Shown here: positions 12,355 to 24,396 of the stretch, piece by piece
How positions within the stretch are numbered: the stretch's first letter is position 1
Layout: each line of letters begins with the position of its first letter
Source of the DNA: Ulva prolifera
Taxonomy: Eukaryota > Chlorophyta > Ulvophyceae > Ulvales > Ulvaceae
NCBI GenBank assembly: GCA_023078555.1
Contig: CM041196.1
Location: forward strand, 5,529,658 to 5,593,657
Direction of reading: 5' to 3'
Length of the DNA: 64,000 nt
The notes under the pieces: generated by a model
Seen by the model: only the letters and a program-made list of their open reading frames with translations
Database searches by the model: none
Told to the model about the DNA's origin: nothing
Position numbers and translations under genes: made by a program

Positions 12355-14028
12355 TTGGCCACAGCGGGCGCACCCAAGCTGCGCTGCGGCCGTGGCTGCC
12401 GGTCAGGCATGCTCTGATGAGCTGTGTGCTCCAACCACAGGGTGTCTTTGTCGGAAGACGTGGGTGGCTGAGGCAACTTGTCGACTTGTCTACAGTTAGG
12501 GCGGTGTGGCGGCACCTGGCTGTTGTGGAGGGGGCGTGTGGCCGTACATGCTGTGGCTGCGATGCAGCAGTGGACCTCAAATAAGCGGTGGTGCACAAAC
12601 CACATGTAGCATAGGGTTGGTCGCAGAGTTGAAACTGGTATATATGTGCGAACAGGCGCCAGGGGGGTTGGAGTGGGTCACGAGAGGGGAGGGGATGGGA
12701 TGGGCAAACCAGTGCACCACAGCTGCCGCAGGACCAGGGAGCTGGCGCAGCAGCGTGGATCGCACAAACTGTTGGCCCAGAGCGTTGTCGGTACAAGCCG
12801 GGACTGTGACACAGTAGACAGCAGTCCAGCAGGAGGTGTCATCAGCAGCGGAAGACGTTGCAGATGGCGCGATCCCGCGCAATGTAAACAGCGTGGCACA
12901 TCCATGATACCAACACACTAAACAAACATTGAAACAGTTGCTGCCAAATCCTCGGTGCATGATGCGGGCACTTTGCTCCGTGAAGCTGAATACAACATGC
13001 AGTGCACCTGCACGTAGTTGTTCACTGCCTTTCCTGTGCTGTCATTTCTTGTTGTTGTAGTGAAGCCTGGCCAAGTTCCTCCGACTGTATGTGGCTCACT
13101 CCACAGCCGCGTCCGGTTACTGATTTTGTGCAAGCAACAGCACTCCCTGCACTATGCGCCATGAGGTAACGCATGCCCATTGGCACTGAGTTCATTGAAC
13201 AGCCCATTCTGAGCAGTTCTTGCTAGCAAGAGTTCAAGGCCAAGTGCACTACAACAAGCCCCTGCGACATGTGCTCTGTGTACTTTGGTATCAAGCTACT
13301 CAACGGCATGTTTTCCCGTTCATTCCGAGATGTTGTCCTCTTCAAGGTACGGATAAGTAACTCCACATTTACTTTACCATGCAGCAGGACGATAATATTG
13401 CAGCAGGACGATGCATCAAGACCCAGCGGCTCGCACCAGCAATGCTGGCAGATTGCCATACGCTGGACGTGCAGTTGCATGCAATGGAGCATACCTTGTG
13501 CGCGACGTTGCAGATCAATACACGAAGATTGGGGCACATGAAAGACCTGTGTAGCATGCTACACATATACTGCAGTCACTTGTATGTCTAGATATGCAGG
13601 ATGCGAGGGCACAGGCGAGCAGGAGGTATTGGCACAGAAGTGCTGGAAGCATGTGCCAGAGTATTTGTGTAGGGACCAGCTTGCGTGGCACTGCTGGCGT
13701 ATCTGTTTCCCTGGGTCTTCACCGCTGTTCACACTCCTCCATGCGGCCGGAGGACTTGCAACTAAATCTCGAAATGTCGCGTGAGGTCCAGTCCTTGCGG
13801 TGGACGCATGCAGCCCGGCAAATCAGCCGGCTTCACTCACGCGGGTGAACAGTATAACAGTGCATGTTGCGACACACTCCTTTGTTTTAGCGGGTGCGTT
13901 GTTTCTCTCTCGTTGCATGGCCGGATTATTGTTACTGTTCGATACACCTTTACACCTGGTGATAGCGCATACTTGTGGCCGATCCAAAGCAGACGTTTAC
14001 AGATAGCCTTCTTTCAAATAATCCCAAT
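12355..14028. other. Intergenic region
   Basis: Carries the CDC14 3' flank and the FAS1 gene 5' flank. I see no exon with a recognisable motif on either strand. Confidence 0.55.
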
Positions 14029-17000
14029 ATGTTTACCGTGGCGCTAATTGCACTTGCCGTCAGCGCACAGATTCTCGGCTCCGCCCAGGTACTGGAGCCC
14101 AAGCCTAACATTCTCGGGACCTTGATTTCTGCACGTCAGTCTACGAGGAAATGCTTGAAATAACATGGGCGTATATGCATGACCCTTGTCAGTGTGTGCA
14201 GGCCTGCTCAAGCGTTCTCAGTGTCGCTGAGGCTAATGGCCTGACGCTGCTGCTAGCTGGAGTGGAGTCGCTGGAGGTACGTGCTGGGTAATGCACGCTT
14301 TTATATCTCTTGATACATGCTATGGTGTGTTGTTTGCAGCCCTGGTCTCCCCTTGAGCAATTTTTGAGCTCCTGAAACTTGGTGACGTACGGTGTAAGCG
14401 CGATTCAACGATAGCAGAGCGCCTTGCACAAGCTCCTCCGCCTGAATCAATCTTAACTATGTTATGGAATGCGCTTCTGGGGCTACTTGATGCGGCACTG
14501 CGTTCATTGCTGGCGTTGTAATCAGAAAGTACTTCTGCTAGCGCGTTGTGTCACGGGCCGTCGCCAGAAACAGCTTGACAAAGTATCACATCATGCTACC
14601 GATGTTCTGTGCATCGTCGGCTGTCTACTGTCCAGGTTGCTGGAATCAGAGCGTCGAGTTGTGCGCGACATCCAGGCCCAACGAGCGACAGCGACTGTTA
14701 TATTTGTACAATAATGAACACCTGCCTTACGCTCCATTTGCAAATCATACATAAAATCCCACAGCGTCTGCTCTGCTGACGAACCTGTCGCCTGCACATG
14801 TCGTTCTCGCGACATGTGTTCTCGCGGCATTTGCTGTGATTGCCTGATGCACTACTCTGTTCGGCCTCCGTCATGAAGGACAACGGGGCGTCATAGCCAC
14901 AATATGTTTGCTGGCACTGCTTCTCGCTGGAGATGTGACGCTGATCAGGCGGTGCCCGGAGCAACTGTCATGTCGCATACAATTAGTTCCGAAAACCACC
15001 GGCCCAGTTTTGCCGAAGCCAGTACATCAGAGACACACTTACGTCTACACGACTGCAGTTTAGCCTTTTGCACCAGCACAGGTGCAGCCAAACAATTGAG
15101 AGCATCGACATACCTGCCTGGTGGTGCAGGGCCAGCCCCAGTCAGGCCTCTTCCTCACCGCCCTGCGGGCTGGTTTCCCCTTCCCAGCTCAATTCACAAT
15201 CTACGCCCCGAGCGATGCCGCATTCGAAGCCTCCTTCCCAGGAGGCTTGCCCGCTGCTGATGTTCTCGGAGGGGTGCGCTATCTATCCTCTCCCCCTGAC
15301 TCGCAACGACCCTGCCACCTCTACCAGCGCACCGCACACCCCGCAGCATGACAAACCCCCAACCTCCGCCCACATCCTGCAGGTCCTTGTCAGCCACGTC
15401 TCCAATAACGCAGAGTCCTCCGCGGACCTGGCAGCCCAGGCCGTGGCCGCGGCCCCGGCGGCCGTGTCCAAGACAACCGTCGGCTCCGGCAGCCTCGCCC
15501 TCACCACCGACGCCACCGGGGCCCTCTTCATCGGCCTCGCCGACTCCACCGGCCCCCCCTCAAAGATCGTCACCCCCGACCTCGAGACCTGCGCCGGCAC
15601 CCTCCACGTCATCAACCGTGTCATGCTCCCGCCGGAGCTCCTCCCCCCAGCGCCAGCCCCAGCTCCCCCACCAGCCGTCCTCCCCGCCCCGCTCGTAGCC
15701 CCCGTCGTAGCCCCGCTTGTTGCCCCAGTCGTTGCCCCGGCCCCGGTGCCGGTGGTCGCACCTGTGCCGGTGCAGGTGCCGGCTGTGGCGCCGGCACCGG
15801 TGCCGGCAGTGGCGCCGGTAGCGCCAGTGGCGGCGGCGCGTGTGCCAACACCGGCACCGGCCGCGCTGCCGGTGCCGGCTCCGGCACGGGCGCTCATGCC
15901 CGCACCGGCACCGGCCCCCGCGGAGCCACCAGCAGTCGGACCGGCTCCAGTACAGGCACGAACTCTGCGATCTGTTTGTGCCATGCACGTTGCAGCCAAA
16001 CGAAGACACACACACGCACATGCAGCGCCTCCTGCGCTCTGTCATTTGCTGCTACACAGGCGTGCGCCCCACGCGCGCTACCACGCCCTCCTGGTCCAGT
16101 GCAAGTCTCTGTGTTTGGTGGAGTGGAAATGCGGCAGTGTTCTGCAGACTGCCTCATTGACGCACCCGAGGCCAGCTGCGGTGTCGCCCCCAGACTGAGC
16201 GCTCCGTTTCCACGCCTGTGACCCCATCGAGCCTTTGTTTCTCTCTTCTCCTAGCAACGCTCAGCCGCTGCTTGGCGTGGTCGCCGCCCTCAGCGCATGA
16301 GTGCAACAGCTTCGTGGAGGTGACGTCCAGGGCGCTGTGCAGGAGCAGTGCGAGCCCTTCACGGACGCCATCACGGACGCCGGGTTGACGCGCCTCCAGG
16401 CCCTCGTCACCGCAGCCACTGTGCGACCGCCCCACCTCGCTGACAGACGCCTGTCCGCCCGCGCCGGCACTCAGGCCCAGCCGCCTCGCCCGTACCCCTG
16501 CCTGTCACCTTCTGAAACCCATGTACCACTGAACTGCGAAGAGTGTTTGTCGAAGACGTAGGGAACTCGGCGCATGCATGCCTTGCCGCGAGTGAGGCTG
16601 CCTTGATCTTGCATATGCTGCCGTCGCACTTGACTGTAACAAGGTGTGTGCATGCTTTCATAGCTTCCATGTCTTTATGGATTTCGACAATCTGAAATCC
16701 GGAACGAACCCTGACTGCGTGTTGTCTGGTCAACGCCGGGCGTGAGGCAGAGTGGTGAGGGGGCGCATGCAGGACTACCCCCCGGCAGCGGTCATCATGG
16801 CGGCGCTGACGTCCGCGGAGCGCACTGCGCAGCAGTTCACGGTGTTTGCGCCCCAGGACGCGGCGCTGCGGGCGGTGCTGCCTGGCTACACCGGCCCGGT
16901 GAAGTCTACCGAGGTCCGTGCCCTGGCGGCCACTGCGCCATGGTGAATGGGGAGCACCCACGGCGCGTGGCCATGTTGTCACGCAGCCGGCTTTCAATCG

Positions 17001-18216
17001 CAGATGTGTCCGTTTTGCAAGCAGGGCGTACTGCTACTTCAGTGCCGGCAGTTGAGCGCTTTGTGACCCGCTCACGCCGGCAGCCGGGCGCAACTGCGTG
17101 CAGCGCTGGTGCCGTCCGTTCGTTGCGGCAGACTGTTTGGTGTCCTCGAGCGCCCGCAGAAGGTCGCCAGGGGTAATCGCAGCGCGTTGCGTCAGTATAA
17201 CAGCACGCGGCCGTGCAGGTGTTGTCTAACCACGTCGTTCTGGGCGCGTGGGACGCCGCGGCGCTGCTCGCGGACATCCAGGGGGCCGGCCCGGGGGGCC
17301 TCGCGCTGCCGACCCTCGGGGGCGCCCGCCTCCTCCTCACCACCGACGGCCTCTCCATCTTCATCCTCCCCGAGGGCTCCTCCGCCGTGACGGCGCCGGC
17401 CGTGGTCGAGGAGGCCGACTTCCTGGCCTGTGGGGGGGTCCTGCACGTCATCGACTCGGTGCTAGTGGAGGGCTCTGAGCCAGTCGATGGTGCGCCACGC
17501 GGAATCATACCCGTCCTTGCGCATCATGACGTTGCGGGGTCGCTCAAATTCGACGACGGCGCATGCTGCACGTGGCGCACCAACGCGCCGAGCCCAAAGT
17601 GCTGCTTGTTCTTCTCCTCAGTGTCAGAGCTGTGGCCGTTGTCAAGTGTGTGGTCAGCCATGTGGGGAGGAATCATGCTCGGCGGCTCTATCCGCTGTGC
17701 CTGAGGAATAGTTTGGGGCTGCATGTTGTTGTGGACACACGCGGAGCTGGACTGATGTGGTTGCCACGCCATCGCTCCACGTGGGATTTGAGTTTGGAGC
17801 TCTGCTGATGTGCTCTGATCGCCGGGCCCGTGCAAGCCCCGTTGGCAAGCCAGAGCCCTGAGTTGCTTTGCTACGGTCCAGATCCACGTGGCTGGTCAAT
17901 TACCTGCCGGTACAAGCGTCCGTTGCTCTATGTGGCCGCCTCCCTGATGTGTTCGCTACTCCACGGACTGTCCATACTCTACTCGACCCAACTGATGTCT
18001 GTGGTGGGCTGTCATGCAGGGCCGCTGGCGGGCTTGAGCACCCCCAATGTAGTGGAGGTGCCAGAAGGCTTCGGCGAAGCGCCGGGCCCAGCGGACGTGC
18101 TCGCCCCTGCGCCGGCAGAGGTTCTGGAGGAGCAATCCGGATGTGATCACCAGCAGCGGCGCTTCGTGGTATTAGCATGTGCGGCTGCGGCTGTGTTCGC
18201 AGTCGTGCTGACGTGA
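14029..18216 (+). CDS. Secreted two-domain fasciclin (FAS1) protein with Ala-Pro linker
   Basis: Probably a cell-surface adhesion or matrix glycoprotein. Exons 14029-14088, 14202-14276, 15130-15273, 15383-15949, 16343-16420, 16773-16913, 17219-17489 and 18020-18216 join to about 510 residues. Exon 1 is a whole signal peptide (residues 1-20). FAS1 domain 1 spans about 21-173, with VAEANGLTLLL, FTIYAPSDAAF and LHVINRVMLP. A roughly 110-residue linker made of Ala, Pro and Val repeats follows and resembles hydroxyproline glycosylation modules. FAS1 domain 2 spans about 283-437, with AGLTRLQALV, FTVFAPQDAAL and LHVIDSVL. The last 17 residues are hydrophobic and fit a GPI-anchor signal. Each FAS1 domain is coded by the same exon triplet (25-26, 47-48 and a long exon). 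A paralogue follows at 22552. Confidence 0.9.
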
Positions 18217-19103
18217 AGTATTCAGGAGCTGCTGTTCTCAGGCACTCACGCATCTGTAGGATGCAAGCCTGGGCTTTGCTGGAAGGGCTTCTCCATCTGT
18301 AGCGATAGACACACGAAGGGCAGCGTTCCTGCTACAAAACACAAGTGCCACTTTACCTGATTCGCCTTGCTGCTCGAACGCCACAGCTCATATGCTGGCA
18401 GAGGCAAGGCGTGTCATGTGTGCTGTGGTCCAAGCCATTGCGCATCTGGCCACTGAGCCGGCCACTCAGGTTCTTTGCAGCGTGAAGACTGACAGCAGAC
18501 CACATGTGCGTGATCAAGGGTGTATCCTCTACGGCCTTGTTTATGTTTGTCACTTTGCCACCCAGGCCCTGCTGCTGCATTGCTATGGCTGGGAGGGGGG
18601 GGGTCTCCAGGCCGCAATTTTTGCATAGCATGCTGTTATCAGAGCTGCAGGTTTAGAGGGAAGCCTTCTGATTCGTGCAAGTTGGGAAGTGCCCACGTTG
18701 ATCCACATTTAGCGTGTCGTCGCCATCGTGGCGCTGACGCCATGCAGGAGGGCGCTGTGCGCAGCTGCTTGGAGAGCGTAGCGTCTGTGAGAGGTTAGCA
18801 CGGGTAGATGGGTTTGCCTATGGGGCAGCTCCGCTGGAGGCCACAGCGCTTTGCAGTCCACGTCAGCATGGGTGGCTGGGCATGACCCAGCGGGATGTTC
18901 AGCAGCCCAGTACTTCTGCCCAGAGAAGCCTGAGTGATGCCCCAGACTTCTTCGAGTCTGGCTTTCAATGAGCTACTTGTCCTTCTATTGCACGGACGTG
19001 GGTGATAATGCTAGGCGGGCGTTGAGTTGTCATGAGGACGAGGTACAAAGTTCATGAGTAGTGTAGGAGATCAGCAAGCACACCAATGGGCTTGATTGCT
19101 GAT

Positions 19104-19372
19104 TGTAAAGTAAGGTAGATCTGGATTTGCTGAGCCGTTACCTGAACAGGGCATTGACAACTCCGAATGAACAGGAGCACATATGCCGAAGGTGTAACCC
19201 ACCTGGAAACTCCCCTCAGATGACCGTACGCCACTCACAGGGCCTCCTCCTGTGCTGAGCGAGGTGGTCACATACGGCCGCTTCGATTCCCCAACGCGCA
19301 CACACAATCGAACCCACGACCTTCCGAAACAGAGGGGGTAGCTTTCATACCGTCCTGCACGCATTGGAGTGG
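19104..19372 (-). mobile_element. tRNA-derived SINE-like element, copy 1
   Basis: Read on the minus strand, the 5' part has a tRNA-like head with a pol III B box (GGGTTCGATT, plus-strand 19306-19315) after a Pro-rich-looking stem region. The body is shared with copy 2 for about 270 bp, and the tail carries TTTAC-type simple units (CTTACTTTAC). Identity to copy 2 is roughly 80 percent by eye. Confidence 0.75.
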
Positions 19373-19885
19373 GGGGCTGAACCAAGACACTGGCCTAAGG
19401 CACAGGCGCTGGTGGGCGCATTGCCCACGACCTCCAGAGGTCTGGATCCACTGAGGACACTGAGGCGTGGCCTGCAACAATGCTCTTATGTTCCATGGGC
19501 TTGCGTCCGAGTCGCACAATCGCGCTGCATCATGAATTGGCGATTTGTACTGCTGTGCCGTCTGATTGCTTCTGACACCATGCATGCATTCGAGCCGAGC
19601 ATACACCTCAGCTCCTCCCATGACCACCGTACCTCTCGCATGCACGGCCGGCCGCAGCATCAGAGCCCATACAATTGCACAGCAGATCTGTGTGACAAAG
19701 CGGCAGCAGCAGCAGTATGAGTAAGTCATATGGTTGAGACCGCAGACATCAAACATCATTCTTGCTCAACAGTGTTTCATACAAGGCACTACTATTGTGC
19801 ATGGCGTCGTCGAGATCTCTGAGAGCATGTCCAGACCACAGCTGACCTCATATGCACACCACTACTCGGCATATGTGATCTCGTT

Positions 19886-19954
19886 AATTCGGAGTTGTCA
19901 ATGTCATCTTCAGGATACGGCTCGGTAAACTCAGATTTAACTTTGCTTTAATAC
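19886..19954 (+). mobile_element. SINE-like element, 3' fragment in opposite orientation
   Basis: Matches only the tail half of the element at 19104-19372. The shared words are ATTCGGAGTTGTCAATG, TTCAGG and ACGGCTC, then a degenerate TTTAACTTTGCTTTA tail. It lies on the plus strand, opposite to the two longer copies, and appears 5'-truncated, as retroposed copies often are. Confidence 0.65.
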
Positions 19955-20103
19955 TTAATCAGTATGGGCCCTAGATAGAGGCTGTGTTGTACATAGGTAT
20001 GAAGGCATGCAGAATGCCGAAGGGCAGGAAGGTCACTGCGGAGGAGGTCATAAGGTCAACTCCTGTGCCCGAGCTACTCAAAGCATGTCCACGCAGCAGT
20101 TCC

Positions 20104-20426
20104 AGCCTGTGTGTTACAAGGACAAAGCAATCAAGGCAGGTAGCACCGCGAGCAACAACCAGAGGAACTCACACCACGCAACGAGCCACACGCACCGAGC
20201 CACATGCAGCACACACCAACACACCCACGCAACGGCAGCACCGCGCCGGCCACAGCCACACAGCCACACAGCCACACACATCCCCAAACACACTCAAGCC
20301 GCCCACCCCATACCCACAAGCACACCCACACGCCCATCACCACCCACACCCCGCGCACCAGCCAGGCGCAAGAGCCCCGACAGCACACACAGCCAAGGCT
20401 GCCGAACAAAGAAACAAGCCTGTGTG
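20104..20426 (+). mobile_element. Small CA-rich insertion, copy 1, with 10-bp target duplication
   Basis: The insert 20114-20416 (303 bp) is bounded by the direct repeat AGCCTGTGTG at 20104-20113 and 20417-20426. It begins TTACAAGGACAAAG, has a TAGCACCGCGA block, and then becomes strongly C/A-rich and G-poor on this strand. A second, shorter member lies inverted at 25304-25500. There are no terminal inverted repeats and no coding capacity. Confidence 0.7.
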
Positions 20427-20548
20427 TAGCAGGGGCATAACGCTGTAGCGTTTTGTAGCTGTTCGATCGAGAACATCAAGCTTGCAGCCTGATTGGAATG
20501 GCATTCATGCCAGTGTACAATGAGAGAACTATCAGGATTGTGCCTGTA

Positions 20549-20625
20549 TGACTTTCTCCCTCTCATTTTCCATTTCTTTTTCTCTTTCTGTCTTCCAACC
20601 CTTTTGTTTCTTCAAATTTCCGTTC
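20549..20625 (+). repeat. Polypyrimidine tract
   Basis: A T/C-only-like stretch on the plus strand next to the SINE-like copy 2. No function can be assigned. Confidence 0.8.
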
Positions 20626-20699
20626 TGTATCAGACCCACTGAGTCATTACAGTGCCTATAGCTGCAAGCTCGTCAGTGAAGGGGAAAACTCGCATTGAT

Positions 20700-20968
20700 G
20701 TAAAGTAAAGTAAATCTAATCTAAATTTACTGAGCCGTATCTTATTGGACATTGACAACTCCGAATTAACGGGACCATACATGCCGAAGGGGTAAACCAC
20801 CTGGAAACCCCCCTCAGACGACCGTACGCAACTCACAGGGCCTCCTCCTGTGCTAAGCGAGGTGGTCGCGTACGGCCGTTTCGATTCCCCAAAGCGCACG
20901 CAGAATCGAACCCACGACCTCCTGAAACGGAGGGGGTAGCTTTTAATCCGTCCTCAACCCATTGGACG
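20700..20968 (-). mobile_element. tRNA-derived SINE-like element, copy 2
   Basis: Same orientation as copy 1. The B-box-like GGGTTCGATT is at plus-strand 20904-20913. A tRNA-like head can be drawn on the minus strand: an acceptor-like AGCACG against CGTGCGCT, and an anticodon-like stem CCTCC/GGAGG with a six-base loop. The 3' tail is (TTTAC)n, seen as AAAGTAAAGTAAA on the plus strand near 20702. This supports a retroposed tRNA-derived short element. Confidence 0.75.
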
Positions 20969-22551
20969 TGCTCCTTACGAGGCTGCTGGCCCTGCGTGGT
21001 GGTGAATGGCGGCTGTGCAAGTGTTGTGGCATATGATTGGGCCCAGTGCACTGCGCATGCGCTTGGGTGTGGGCTGTGTGCATACGTGAGGCTCCAGCTG
21101 CTGATCCTGACAGTCCTCCTGTATGCATGCTCTCATGAATGTGCTGATGTCCTGCATTGTTGTCTAGATAGGGCTTGCTTGCTCGCACGGCTCGTTCTGC
21201 CTCTCACTGCAGACGACAGCGCTGTCATCTCTCTGGGCTTGCTCTTGGGGTTGTTGCCAGATCTGATAGATCTGCACGCAACCCTAGGTCGGTATGCATG
21301 CAACACATGCCCCAGCTACATGCATGTTGATAGCCCATGCATATGACATGGGCAGCTGCACATCTGTCGTCCTGTTGTAATTGCACTGGCCGCACTGATC
21401 ACTGACACCATTTTGCGCGCAGGTCTGATGTTCAGGTGTCTAGCTATGTGACCTCCCCGACTTGACGGGTACAGCCGCCAGCAGGGCCCGTGCTCGATCG
21501 GTATGAGCGCCCCTATTTACCTACCAGGTGGCGGGTGCATGAGCCAAGGTAACGCTCGCGCGTCTCGGACGCGTCTAATCTCTGGTAGCTCACGCAGCAC
21601 CGCGATCGGGAGCTTTGCGCAGTGGCCTCGCTCACATCACGACTTAGGCGCTGCCACTGAAGCTGTATGTTGGATGATGTTAATTACAAAACAGTGAACT
21701 GGAGAAAACAAACACTGAAACCGAATCTCATCGGCCGATGATTCCGGAATCAACATCAACATACACTCACACACACACACGTACGAACACTACAACCGCA
21801 CTCACACCTGGATGATGTGAGTAGGTGGTGTGCCATACACAGGCCCGAGTTCTTGTAAAGTGAGTATTGAAGCACTGTCCCTTGAGCATTCTATCTCCAA
21901 GAGATACCCCAGATGGTGCATGAGTCACATCGGCGTGCCGGCCGCAGCAGCCAGCTGGCTGCAGGGACTTCGACAGCTGCTGCGTGCGGTGCGCCCAGCG
22001 TTGATGCTTCGCGTACGTGTCTCGCTCTGTGCTTGCTGTGACCAGCTCGAAAACGTCGGTCATCGCGCGGCTCGACAGCCTTTGCCTTTTAAAGCTTGTT
22101 TGCTAGGCCGAGATGCTGCATGCTGAGAGGGTAGCCGACGAACAGGGTTATCTCATGCATACATCACATCGGTGTGAAGACGGGTGTATACAATCGGCGT
22201 GTAAGTACGCTTTGGAATTCCATGGAATGCACACGCATCGGCGCTCCGGCCCGCGGGCGCGCGTTGTTACGCAGCTGCGCGCAGTCACCATGGACATGCG
22301 CGCGGAGCCAGCGGCAGCTCGCCACGCGCCTGCATACGAGACAACGAGGCTTTGTCCTCTATGCCATGCCGTCAAGTTGCACACATCCGATTGCAGCAGC
22401 GTGCAAAGGTGCCTGAGATTTGTATATGGCACATGGCCCTGGCCTAACACTTGTGGCGTTCCTTCTTGAGCTTTTACCGTACCAGTTCAGGCCCGTCACG
22501 TCATTGCCAGATTCATTCTACCTGCGCTGATCCACATCGCACTCAAGTAAC

Positions 22552-24396
22552 ATGTTTCGCTCTTCGGCTGCAGTGGCGGCCTTGGCCCTTGCCAGTAATG
22601 TGGGATTCGTTGCAGCGGATTCGGTGAGTCGCTTTACTCTGAGAGCATCGATGCAAGGGACCACACTCGTTTTATCCAGCCCGGTCAAAAACTGGCGGCA
22701 AGCAATACAACTTCAGCTCAACTTATTGATAGAGCTGCTTTGCTGCAGGGATGCTCGTCTGTAATTGCAACAGCTAACTCAGCCGGACTTGGGGCGCTGA
22801 ATGGCGCTTTGGCCGCGGCGACGACTGAGCTTCTGGTCCGTCCTCATTGCCCAGTAACTCATATCGCCTGCATGTTACTGGTGTACTGTATGTGTAGCTC
22901 CTGAGGTAGCCAAAGTGCAATTTCGGGCATATGCGTGTCTGCTTGTAGGAGTGCATTACGTACCTGATTTAGTTGCACGTCGTGGATACGACCACCAGGG
23001 CATAGACACTGCATGTAAGCAGATGCATAGTCTTTTTTGGGTATACGGAAAGCTTCTCATGTTATTTGGCAGCATTCAATTGCTACGGCTTTCGAAAAAT
23101 TTCTCCTGGCCCCTTTTAGAGCCAACAGCACGCACACAATGCACCTCTACACATGAGATGAGACACCTTGTATGTGACATGCAGCAAACAGAAGCTGGGC
23201 CCCTGATCTTGGGGGCCGCGCAATTGACGAATAGCCTGCCGGAAGGCCAGCGAGTCACCATTTTCGCTCCCACGGACGTTGCTTTCCAAGAAGCCGCCGA
23301 CAAATTCGGTGGTGACCTGCCACAAGATGCTCTGGCTGACGTACGTTGTCCTCCTTCGTTCGCACGCTGACGGGTCACTGCGCGCTGTCAACAACGTTGC
23401 CGTCGGCGTCCCGGGCATCGCTCACTGCATCTGCACACCCCTTGGCGTAGCTCGTGTGCGTGATAATCTATATATTTTTCGCCTTAAGACGTGGACTTGA
23501 CCCGAAGCCCTGAATACGTGTAGGTACTGCTCAACCACGTCGTCCCTCAGGAGCTCACGGCCGCGACAATCATATCCTTGCTGGGTGAGAACGGTGGCTC
23601 CGTTATCGTTTCGTCTGTCCTCGGAGGCGAGCTCTTCGTCTCGACTGACGGAGCAAGTATTTTCGTCCAGTCCCCAGGCCTCGAAGCTCCAGGTGCCACG
23701 GTCACCGAGCCAGACCAGATCACTTGCGCAGGTCCCATTCATGTAATCGACACTGTCCTCCTGCCCACAATGCCTGATGGTTCCATCGTTGCGTTCTCTG
23801 ATGCGGAGTTGGTGACACCCGAGATGGCCCCAGGCTTGGCCCCAGGTATTGAAGATGCCTTCGGGCCTGCACTTACACCGGACGGCATGATCCCAGGCCT
23901 CGCCCCCATCGAAGCACTCCCTCCATCCATCGTCATTGCTGATGGCGCCCCTGACATGGCTCCGGGAGATGCACCACTTGACACCAGTACTCGTGGGTTA
24001 GCACCATTCGGTTTCTTTGACTATGCTGATGAGCCTCTGGGAGACGAACCCATTGGTGCCCTAGAGCCACTTGGGGATGAGCCCACAGCGGCCCCCATTG
24101 TTGGTGGACTCTTTGCGGTTGAGCCAGTTGCAGATGTTCCAACAGACGCTCCCATCGTTGGTGGTGTCGCGGGTGTTGAGCCACTTGGGGACGAGCCAGC
24201 TGCAGGCCCGCTCGATATTATTGAGCCGCTGGGAGATGAGCCTGCAGGAGCGCCTGATGCGGGTGATCTGGAGACGGGTGACACGGCTGATGGCGCCCCC
24301 ACAGTGCAGGCCGACACTGACTCTGCTTTCTCGTCCGCTCTCCTGTCGTCCACTGTTGCTGCTGTGGCTGTAGCGGTGCTCGCTGTCGCCGCTTAA
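22552..24396 (+). CDS. Secreted single-domain FAS1 protein with acidic EPLGDEP repeats
   Basis: Exons 22552-22623, 22749-22835, 23185-23340 and 23524-24396 join in phase 0 to about 395 residues. Residues 1-24 form a signal peptide. The FAS1 domain (about 25-186) has ATANSAGLGALNGAL, VTIFAPTDVAFQEA, LLNHVV and IHVIDTVLLPT. The next 180 residues are rich in Pro, Ala, Asp, Glu and Gly and contain at least five PLGDEP units. The final 20 residues are hydrophobic and fit a GPI signal or tail anchor. Exon layout and intron phases match each FAS1 unit of the gene at 14029, so the two are tandem paralogues. A surface or matrix role is inferred from the family. The last acceptor is TAG rather than CAG. 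Confidence 0.9.

Larger units (their letters stand above)
18217..22551. other. Repeat-rich intergenic region between the two FAS1 genes
   Basis: No gene is supported. It contains three copies of a SINE-like element and one CA-rich insertion (listed separately), and a pyrimidine-rich tract at about 20549-20625. The longer open frames here, such as the minus frame over 19268-19759, run through the repeats and are not genes. Confidence 0.65.

Noticed and set aside
15283-16011. Minus-strand frame rich in Gly, Ala and Thr
   Set aside because: It is antisense of the Ala-Pro linker of the FAS1 gene, whose coding strand is clear from the FAS1 motifs and splice sites.
19268-19759. 163-codon minus-strand frame
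   Set aside because: About half of it is the SINE-like repeat, and the rest has no motif.
21766-21785. Short CA repeat
   Set aside because: Too short to call as a microsatellite locus of interest.
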